This document shows, one piece after another, positions 57,768 to 64,000 of a stretch of DNA of 64,000 nt. The stretch lies in NCBI RefSeq assembly GCF_041505935.1, contig NZ_CP140110.1, one strand, 5' to 3'. The notes beneath the pieces were generated by a model that did no database searches, was not told the origin of the DNA, and worked only from the letters and a program-made list of their open reading frames with translations. Position 1 is the stretch's first letter. Each line of letters begins with the position of its first letter. The translations under genes were made by a program, and so were the position numbers. The DNA comes from Fervidobacterium_A thailandense (lineage in GTDB: Bacteria; Thermotogota; Thermotogae; Thermotogales; Fervidobacteriaceae).

Positions 57768-59004
57768 AGAATGGGAGTGTATTAAAAGCGAGATACCAGT
57801 TCTTGATAGGACCGTTAATGGTAAGAGGCTTGTTTACTTAGATAACGCGGCGAGCACGTTGAAAGCCAAGTCCGTCATCGAGAAGATGGCGGACTTTTAT
57901 CTTTACCACTATTCGAATATCCATCGTGCCGTGCACACATTAGCTTCCGAAGCGACGATGGCCTACGAGCAAGCCCGTGAGAAAGTAGCCCAGTTTCTCA
58001 ACGCGCAACCAGAGGAAGTGATTTTCACGAGTGGGACGACGATGGGTATCAACCTTTTGGTTAACTCTTTTGTGCGAAGCGGACTTTTGAAGGAAGGAGA
58101 TGTTGTTCTACTCACGCAGGTGGAGCACCATGCCAATCTCGTACCTTGGCTCAGAGCTTCGAAATTTCATGGTTTCAGAATTGACTACATCCAAGCAGAC
58201 GAAAAAGGTGTTATCTCGAAAGAGGCGATAGAAAAGGCCACGTCGGTTAAGCCAAAGATCGTCTCGATAACAGCACAATCGAATGTCACAGGTCAGGAAC
58301 TACCTTTAGATTTCGTAAGGGAGGCTTTCCCAAACGCAGTGCTGATAATTGACGGTGCCCAACTTGTCCCGCACAAGAAAATCAATGTGAGGGCCTTGAA
58401 CATCGACTTTTTAGTTTTTTCTGCCCACAAGATGATGGGACCAACAGGTGTGGGTGTGCTATACGGCAAAAAAGAACTTTTGGAAAGGATGGAACCGTTC
58501 CTTTACGGAGGAGAAATGATAGACAAGGTCACCTTCGAAGATGCAACCTTTAACATATTACCCTACAAATTCGAAGCGGGAACGCCACATATCGCTGGAG
58601 TAGTAGGGTTTGGTTACACATTGGATTTCCTCGAAAACTTGGGTTTCGAAAAAATCGAGAAACAAGTTGAAATACTGAGTAGATACTTGGTAGACAGCTT
58701 TTCAAAGCTCGACTTCCTCGAACTGTACGGTCCTCTTGACGATTCACATCACTCTCTGGTTTCGTTCAACGTTCAGGGTGTCCATCCTCACGACGTTTCA
58801 CACGTTTTGGACCAAATGTTTGGAATCGCAACACGAAGCGGACATCATTGTGCTCAACCGCTGATGAGTGTACTAAAACGTGGCTCCAAGATAGATTTTC
58901 CCAATTCAACGGTGAGAGCAAGTGTTTATTTTTATAACACGATGGACGACATAGATACTTTGGTAGAAGGACTGAAATACGTGAGAAAAATGTTCGTTGG
59001 ATGA
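57742..59004 (+). CDS. sufS: Cysteine desulfurase SufS
   Basis: A 420-residue group II desulfurase: YLDNAASTLK, EVIFTSGTTMGINLL, VEHHANLVPW, the PLP lysine in SAHKMMGPTGVGVLYG and the active Cys in RSGHHCAQPL. It takes sulfur from cysteine for the scaffold, probably through SufU. ATG 57742 follows GGGAGG at a fair distance, inside sufD. Ends 38 nt before sufU. Confidence 0.95.
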   Translation: MRLGVWSDKEWECIKSEIPVLDRTVNGKRLVYLDNAASTLKAKSVIEKMADFYLYHYSNIHRAVHTLASEATMAYEQAREKVAQFLNAQPEEVIFTSGTTMGINLLVNSFVRSGLLKEGDVVLLTQVEHHANLVPWLRASKFHGFRIDYIQADEKGVISKEAIEKATSVKPKIVSITAQSNVTGQELPLDFVREAFPNAVLIIDGAQLVPHKKINVRALNIDFLVFSAHKMMGPTGVGVLYGKKELLERMEPFLYGGEMIDKVTFEDATFNILPYKFEAGTPHIAGVVGFGYTLDFLENLGFEKIEKQVEILSRYLVDSFSKLDFLELYGPLDDSHHSLVSFNVQGVHPHDVSHVLDQMFGIATRSGHHCAQPLMSVLKRGSKIDFPNSTVRASVYFYNTMDDIDTLVEGLKYVRKMFVG

Positions 59005-59042
59005 ATTTGTTGAAAAATTTGCGAAATCGGAGGTGTTTGAAA

Positions 59043-59450
59043 GTGATATATTCCGAATTCATAATGGACTATTCCAAGCTGAAAAAGTTCGTTGGGAAGA
59101 TCGAAAATGCCACGAAGGTGGAGGAGGGGAAAAACCTCTCGTGTGGTGACGAGGTAACTTTGTACCTGCTCCTGGATGGGGATCGGATCGTTGATGCAAA
59201 GTTCGAAGGTCACGGCTGTGCGATCAGCCAAGCATCCACAAACGTTATGATCGAGCAAATCATCGGAAAGACGAAAGAAGAGGCTTTGGAACTTCTCAAG
59301 AATGCCGAAAATATGATCCTTGGTAAAGAGTTCGACGCGGGACTCCTGGGACCCGTTGTGAACTTCTATGACGTTAAGAATTACCCCATGAGAGTAAAGT
59401 GCTTTCTGTTGCCGTGGAAGACGTTGGAGATGGCTCTGGAGAAAAAATAA
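59043..59450 (+). CDS. sufU: SufU/IscU-like sulfur-transfer protein
   Basis: About 135 residues with three conserved cysteines: LSCGDEV, GHGCAISQASTN and RVKCFLLPW. GHGCAIS with a Gly-rich region and the insertion between Cys2 and Cys3 fit the SufU type, which accepts sulfur from SufS through zinc. Start GTG 59043 follows GGAGG; an in-frame start at 59001 overlaps sufS. Last gene of the cluster. Confidence 0.93.
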   Translation: MIYSEFIMDYSKLKKFVGKIENATKVEEGKNLSCGDEVTLYLLLDGDRIVDAKFEGHGCAISQASTNVMIEQIIGKTKEEALELLKNAENMILGKEFDAGLLGPVVNFYDVKNYPMRVKCFLLPWKTLEMALEKK

Positions 59451-59485
59451 AACCCGCGGGTTTCAAAAACCCGCGGGTTTATTTT
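59450..59485 (+). terminator. Bidirectional terminator after sufU
   Basis: Two identical 14-bp palindromes AAACCCGCGGGTTT (59450-59463 and 59467-59480) separated by CAA form a long hairpin with ATTTTTG on the plus strand. The minus flank TTATTTTTTC also gives a T-run. It serves sufU and the convergent secreted-protein gene ending at 59498. Confidence 0.92.
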
Positions 59486-59497
59486 TGAAAATAACGA

Positions 59498-61507
59498 TCA
59501 TTTTACCTTCACAGGAATGAGCGTTGCGTACCTTGAACCAGGCACGTAGGATTTCAATATCTCCTCCTGTTTGTAACCCTCTGGAACGATGATATCCAAA
59601 ACGAACGGAGCGTAATCTTTCGAATCAGTCGGATACCCACCGAGCGTCCACTGAGAAGCGCTCGCGGTTACTGGCCTTATGTGGTCCGTTCCGTAACCAT
59701 CCTGGCTGAGTGAAAGTATGTAAGCGTTAATCCCCGTTTTAACATCCAAATACTTCTTGAAAACTATGATATGAACTGTTTTATCTCCAATGTCGGCTTC
59801 GTAGTTGATTGCATCAGAAATTTCCTTACCCTCCGCTGTGGCAAAGACCTGCCCGTAGTCGGGCCAACCGGCGATCTTTATGAAGTAATCCCACGGCTCT
59901 CTGAACTGCACGCGTGCCCCTTCTTTGTAGGTATCCGTCCTACCACCAGGTTTGGTATCCAAGTAGATGTTAATAAGCTGGTGCGAGAATCCCTTTGGAG
60001 CACCCCACGGATTGGTCATCTCGGCGAATTTAACGCTGAAAACGTACGCTTCATCGTTCTCGAGTACCGTGACCTCAACAATATCCCAAAGGCCCTTGTA
60101 CGGCGCGAATGCTGGATCTTTCGGATATGTGTACGTGCCAAAGCCGTAATCGTCGCCAACCTTATCGATGAACTTAGCTATCACGTCACCTGAAATGAGC
60201 GTTGGAGCTTTAACCGTTATCAAACCTTCGGTAGGAACAATCGCAACATCTTTCCCTTCAACGCTAACAACGACGAAGATATTAAACTCGTTGCCACTCT
60301 TTATTCCGAGTATATCGTACGGTATTTCCATCTCAACCACATCATCGACTGCTGCCCTGAAGACGTTCGCCTGCAAAACCCAACTATCATCACCAGCTGA
60401 TGCGAAGAACGAACCTCTTCTTCGTGCTTGCCACGTTCTCATGTTGATCGAAAACCTGAACGCTACTTCTTTTGGAAGCACCGTTTTGTTGAAAGTGGAT
60501 CTGTTTGGTGTGAGCATGCGCGGAGCGTTCGAGTAAACTTCGATGAGTACGTTTTGATTGATGTAATCCCTGGCTGGCTTGTCAAGAACGATTGCTACAT
60601 ACGCGGCAGTTGACGTACGTGCTATATAGACTTCCTTAAGTACATCTTTTCCAACAAACGAAACAGCTTTCTTCTCTTTTTCGGAAAGTTTACCGTCTAT
60701 CTCGTACTCAACCGCACCTATGTTCTTCTCCTTCACCTCAGCAACAGCCGGCTTTTCTTCCTCCTCGGCTTCAACGTGCGGTACCCTGACTTTCAAAATT
60801 CCATTTTCTTTGTACACCTCAAATACTCCGTTCTTTCCCCCGAATCCATCATCAACGTACGCAGGCGCGTTGGGATCGACCACCCATTCCTTTCCATCGA
60901 CAACGAATTTGTACTGGTAGATCCCAGGTGTTAATTCAAGGACTGCTTCCCACCATCCATCACCGGAACTGTAACACTCATGCGTGTTTGTGCTCCAATT
61001 ATTGAAACTACCTGCAATGAAAACATATCGAGCCTTTGGATTGTAGTACTTAATGACAACGTACGTGTTTTCTTCAACATGGATGTTCTCAATCCTATCA
61101 GGGTTTACCTCCAGTTTCCCTTCAAGCTTCGGAGCTGGTGCAAGGATAACCAACTTCCCATCACGTAGTGCCAACGTGAACACACCGTTTTTTCCGCCGA
61201 AACCATCGTCGGTGTAACCTGGTGCCTCTGGGTCCTCTTTCCACATCTTTCCACCGTTGATAACGTATTTGTACTGGTAAGTTCCAGGCTTAAGCTCAAG
61301 AACCGCTTTCCAGGTGTCTCCTTCCCTCACCATTGGATTTGCCGTCGTGGACCAGTTGTTAAAAGTTCCAGCCAGATGAACAGTTTGAGCATCTTTCCAA
61401 GTGAACGTGAAAACTACCTTACCGTCCTCCACCCTGACGGCACCAAGCATTACAACAGTCGTAAGCACCAGAAAAACTCCCAAAAGCTTTCTCAACAACC
61501 TCAACAT
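59498..61507 (-). CDS. Secreted protein with two starch-binding (CBM48/AMPK-like) domains and a glucodextranase-type C-terminal module
   Basis: A 669-residue exported protein. Signal peptide (about 1-23). Two tandem beta-sandwich domains (about 25-110 and 145-240) each carry the starch-binding pattern: VHLAGTFNNWS and VFIAGSFNNWS, with LKPGTYQYKYVINGG and LTPGIYQYKFVVDG, then DDGFGGKNGVF. A Glu-rich linker follows. Residues about 265-430 may be a DOMON-like fold, and about 440-669 resemble the C-terminal module of glucodextranases (GFGTYTYP, GWPDYGQ). No catalytic barrel is present. ATG 61507 follows GGAGGTG. Confidence 0.8.
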   Translation of the reverse strand: MLRLLRKLLGVFLVLTTVVMLGAVRVEDGKVVFTFTWKDAQTVHLAGTFNNWSTTANPMVREGDTWKAVLELKPGTYQYKYVINGGKMWKEDPEAPGYTDDGFGGKNGVFTLALRDGKLVILAPAPKLEGKLEVNPDRIENIHVEENTYVVIKYYNPKARYVFIAGSFNNWSTNTHECYSSGDGWWEAVLELTPGIYQYKFVVDGKEWVVDPNAPAYVDDGFGGKNGVFEVYKENGILKVRVPHVEAEEEEKPAVAEVKEKNIGAVEYEIDGKLSEKEKKAVSFVGKDVLKEVYIARTSTAAYVAIVLDKPARDYINQNVLIEVYSNAPRMLTPNRSTFNKTVLPKEVAFRFSINMRTWQARRRGSFFASAGDDSWVLQANVFRAAVDDVVEMEIPYDILGIKSGNEFNIFVVVSVEGKDVAIVPTEGLITVKAPTLISGDVIAKFIDKVGDDYGFGTYTYPKDPAFAPYKGLWDIVEVTVLENDEAYVFSVKFAEMTNPWGAPKGFSHQLINIYLDTKPGGRTDTYKEGARVQFREPWDYFIKIAGWPDYGQVFATAEGKEISDAINYEADIGDKTVHIIVFKKYLDVKTGINAYILSLSQDGYGTDHIRPVTASASQWTLGGYPTDSKDYAPFVLDIIVPEGYKQEEILKSYVPGSRYATLIPVKVK

Positions 61508-61620
61508 CCTCGGCACCTCCCTCATCGACGTACCCTGGATCGAGTGGTTTTAACAGTTCCCCAGGATATTTTACTACCGAGGTGCCGAAGATAGACTGGG
61601 GTTGGAAACTTTCCAAGCAC

Positions 61621-63783
61621 TCATTGAACTAAAAGTGTTATCCCAAATACGTGAACGTTTATCTCCCTCGGTAAAACGATTTCGAGGACCTCACCTTCAA
61701 AAGGAATTTCCACCACCTTTAAACCACATTCTATGTACTGACGCTCTCCGGAAGCAATGTATCGGTAGCCAAACTTCAAATCAAAAGGTGGACGGCACCA
61801 ATCCGTTACTGTTACCTCAAACTCAACGCCGGAAACGTTAAGTTTCACGACATAGTCCCCGTGGTTCGCAGCAACAAGTAGATAAAGGCGCTTGGCGATT
61901 AACGGGACGGGAAACACCAATCTTTGCTCATCGCACCGAATGTTGTCGAATCCTTCAACTGTGATTAAAAATGGGATTCCGTGAATAACTTGAATACCCT
62001 CAGAAACCTCATCCGAAGGGAAATACGCCCCAATAACCCCACCAAGGTTGTCGAAGTTCCCAGGCTTGCGCGGATTCGCAAATCCGTCGTTGTTGAACAG
62101 CGCCCTCAAATCCAAAGTAAAGAAATCCCCCGTTTGCTTACCAGATACGGTGTATTCGTGACCAGCAACGTGCTCTTTATCCTGGAAAAGCAAACCATCG
62201 ATTACAACGAGCTCTGATGATTCTAAGTCATAGTACAACGTTGTCTCGTGGTCCTTAAAACGATAACTTACACCTACTTTTACCGGAAGGAGGATCAGCT
62301 GGTCGAATCTGCACGAATCGGAAAACGAAACTGACGCGAAGTCTTCGTAGTCTAAAACCCCAACCTCAAATAATCCCCTCCCGGATACCTCTTTTCGCAA
62401 AGAATTTTTAGAGGAAACAGTTACCATCGTCCTGTTAAATTCTCCACTCACGAGTACATAGTATCTCTGGGCCGGGATTTCTCGTTTTTCCAGTTTGAAC
62501 CTTGATCTGCCCACCACCGAGACGATTAAACCTCCACCGTAATCTCCGCTAACTAAACTAATTTGAGATACTCCAGGATCCAACGATTCGGCTTCGAAAA
62601 CCTTTAATCCAGATCGTCCAACAATTTTTGCACTCAGTGAAAGCTCGAGAAAATCCCTTGGTAATTTCTCCAGATAAAGAACCGACCTGAGTGCACAAAT
62701 CGTCGATTCGGCACCGGCATTCCTGTTCACATGAGCAAACTCAAGGCCGTCGTACCCTTCGCCGTTTGGCCCGTACATCCTTACCCCCAATCGGTTACCA
62801 CCGAACAACCACGATCCAGCGAGTGCAGTAAGATGTGCGTAGATCTCATCGTTTGTGAGTTCGTAAAGCTTTTGCATCCCAACAACAAGACACTCAAGTG
62901 AGTAAGCAAGTTCCGGATGCAGCTTTATAAAGCTCCCAATGTGGTATATCAGTCCCGTGGCTATCATAATGGAAGCTTGTTCTCTTGCGAGCTCCACTGA
63001 TACCTTCAGGAGATTACCATCTCCCGTTATTTTGTAAGCCTCAACGAGGGCTTCTAAGTAATGGTTTCCCCATCCGTTCCAACTAAATCTATCACGGTAC
63101 GCAGAGAAGAAAGACCGCAATTTTGAAAAACCGGTCCAGCGAAATTTCAGAAGTTCATCCGCAACTCTGTGTATTTCCGTCTTCACATCCGAACGCTTAG
63201 AATACTTATAGTACTCCGTAAGACCAAGCAGGTACAGGCTAAGCTGGTCTCCGTATTTCGGCGGTGATTTACGGAGTGCACTGAATGTCCTTTTGAGGGT
63301 TTCATCCAGTTCCCCGTCAAACCAAAACTGCGCAAGTTTTGACAGTCCCCAAAAAGCGCGAAGTGTCCACCAGGAGGTGGATTTATAACTCGTGATACCG
63401 AATCGGTTTATAGTACCATCCTTATATGCAAAATTAAAGAACTCCCCATCGCCCGCATGCATCTTTAACACAAATTTAGAGGCTTCTTTGGCAAGTTCCA
63501 GATACTTGGTGTCACGATAATGCTCAAACGCTTCGGAATAGAGCAAGACCACTCTTGCCACGTCGTCCACACAAAAATCACCCTCGTTGACCGCCGTAAC
63601 GGGAACGTACCTTCCACCGCGCTCTTCTGCGTAAACCCAGTATCCTTTTACCTCCTCTCCCGACAACGTGAATTTTTCTCCAAGCCGTTCCAGATGTGTG
63701 TTGTTGAATAAAGGAATTGTAAACCCTAAGCCCACAAATACGCAGAACAAAAAGGAAACAAAGAACAACGTAAGAAATCGCAC
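61621..63783 (-). CDS. Secreted six-hairpin-glycosidase-like protein
   Basis: A 720-residue exported protein. N-terminal signal or anchor helix (about 1-22). Residues about 40-390 are helical in pairs (VDDVARVVLLYSEAFEHYRDTKYLELAKEASKFVL, WWTLRAFWGLSKL, NGWGNHYLEALVEAYKITGD), the (alpha/alpha)6 pattern; NRNAGAESTICAL ends the barrel. The rest is beta-rich. The family and substrate are not certain; candidates are glycan hydrolase or lyase relatives acting outside the cell. GTG 63783 follows GGAGGG; longer starts to 63867 lie on the upstream terminator. It ends 114 nt before the starch-binding protein gene. Confidence 0.7.
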   Translation of the reverse strand: MRFLTLFFVSFLFCVFVGLGFTIPLFNNTHLERLGEKFTLSGEEVKGYWVYAEERGGRYVPVTAVNEGDFCVDDVARVVLLYSEAFEHYRDTKYLELAKEASKFVLKMHAGDGEFFNFAYKDGTINRFGITSYKSTSWWTLRAFWGLSKLAQFWFDGELDETLKRTFSALRKSPPKYGDQLSLYLLGLTEYYKYSKRSDVKTEIHRVADELLKFRWTGFSKLRSFFSAYRDRFSWNGWGNHYLEALVEAYKITGDGNLLKVSVELAREQASIMIATGLIYHIGSFIKLHPELAYSLECLVVGMQKLYELTNDEIYAHLTALAGSWLFGGNRLGVRMYGPNGEGYDGLEFAHVNRNAGAESTICALRSVLYLEKLPRDFLELSLSAKIVGRSGLKVFEAESLDPGVSQISLVSGDYGGGLIVSVVGRSRFKLEKREIPAQRYYVLVSGEFNRTMVTVSSKNSLRKEVSGRGLFEVGVLDYEDFASVSFSDSCRFDQLILLPVKVGVSYRFKDHETTLYYDLESSELVVIDGLLFQDKEHVAGHEYTVSGKQTGDFFTLDLRALFNNDGFANPRKPGNFDNLGGVIGAYFPSDEVSEGIQVIHGIPFLITVEGFDNIRCDEQRLVFPVPLIAKRLYLLVAANHGDYVVKLNVSGVEFEVTVTDWCRPPFDLKFGYRYIASGERQYIECGLKVVEIPFEGEVLEIVLPREINVHVFGITLLVQ

Positions 63784-63847
63784 GTTATCCCTCCTCTCTG
63801 CTTTGGAAATGTTAATGACCATCAAATAAGAACAAATAAGAACAAAC

Positions 63848-63880
63848 GGCCAGGTGCCGTGCGACACCTGGCCAACTTGC
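63848..63880 (-). terminator. Terminator downstream of the right-edge gene
   Basis: GGCCAGGTG pairs with CACCTGGCC (63848-63873, 8-nt loop). On the minus strand it is followed (toward 63840) by GTTTGTTCTTATTTG. It lies between the stop of the edge gene (63908) and the glycosidase-like gene. Confidence 0.75.
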
Positions 63881-63907
63881 CAAGTGATGCGGGGGGTGGA
63901 TTGGGGA

Positions 63908-64000
63908 TTACTCTCCTATCTTAAGAGCCCTGAACGAAGCACTCTTCCTCTCGAGCCACTTGATTGCCTCTTCGCTGGTTGGTGCTGTGTAAAGGTGATA
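63908..64000 (-). CDS. C-terminal end of an unidentified protein (partial)
   Basis: The last 30 codons of a minus-strand gene are visible, ending in TAA at 63908-63910. The tail reads YHLYTAPTSEEAIKWLERKS, then ASFRALKIGE. The composition is normal for a coding region and a terminator follows 35 nt downstream. Too little is present to name a family. Confidence 0.65.
   Translation of the reverse strand, partial: YHLYTAPTSEEAIKWLERKSASFRALKIGE

Noticed and set aside
1..64000. CRISPR array or prophage
   Set aside because: No regularly spaced repeats, cas-type genes, integrase or phage structural genes were seen on either strand.

Overview
The window is a dense bacterial chromosome segment with short intergenic gaps and many 1 to 20 nt gene overlaps. 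It looks like a thermophilic member of the Thermotogae, most probably near Fervidobacterium. That placement is inference. It rests on a maltosyltransferase of the Thermotoga maritima MmtA type at the left edge, an Omp-alpha-like S-layer-homology/coiled-coil spacer protein, a sufCBDSU cluster, a riboswitch-controlled ribDE-BA-H operon and a large alpha-glucan metabolism set. No rRNA, CRISPR array or prophage is visible.

Left part (1-23.6 kb): partial mmtA; a CDF metal transporter; an iron alcohol dehydrogenase; an FMN riboswitch with terminator ahead of ribD-ribE-ribBA-ribH; tRNA-Ser(UGA); an MFS transporter with an odd 320-nt leader; an SNF-family transporter with its MetS-like small subunit; a minus-strand block of CNNM/CorC protein, cytidine deaminase, RecN and a SpoIIE-type phosphatase; a PAS-GGDEF cyclase; asnS followed by a lysine-exporter-like protein split into two genes; an NlpC/P60 protein with an unknown partner; class II fructose-bisphosphatase; and an NhaC antiporter.

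Middle (23.6-32.7 kb): a minus-strand sugar operon in the order lacI-type repressor, binding protein, malF-like, malG-like, beta-phosphoglucomutase, GH65 phosphorylase. It would import an alpha-glucoside, split it by phosphorolysis and convert beta-glucose-1-phosphate to glucose-6-phosphate. Two identical 16-bp palindromes lie around the repressor promoter. A 1.3-kb IS6-like element is inserted between the two permease genes with a clean 8-bp target duplication.

32.7-40.3 kb: a long plus-strand run (acetyltransferase, YqeH GTPase, PduL-type acyltransferase, ThiS-like protein, HD-GYP phosphodiesterase, dnaN, prepilin-like protein, orphan ABC ATPase, second acetyltransferase, YugP-type peptidase) ending in a strong bidirectional terminator. 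Converging on it is a minus-strand run: dCMP deaminase, 2-oxoacid oxidoreductase beta and gamma subunits, diacylglycerol kinase, CheB and the Omp-alpha-like protein. A tandem of two more IS copies, one missing its left end, interrupts this run between the deaminase and the oxidoreductase.

Right part (48-64 kb): methyltransferase, class A PBP, an enolase-superfamily N-domain-only protein, Ndk, flavodoxin and a Cys-rich J-protein; a second NhaC antiporter; the sufCBDSU cluster; then two secreted carbohydrate-related proteins (tandem starch-binding domains; a six-hairpin-glycosidase-like protein) and a partial gene at the edge. Eight putative promoters in the window share the extended -10 TGGTATAAT.
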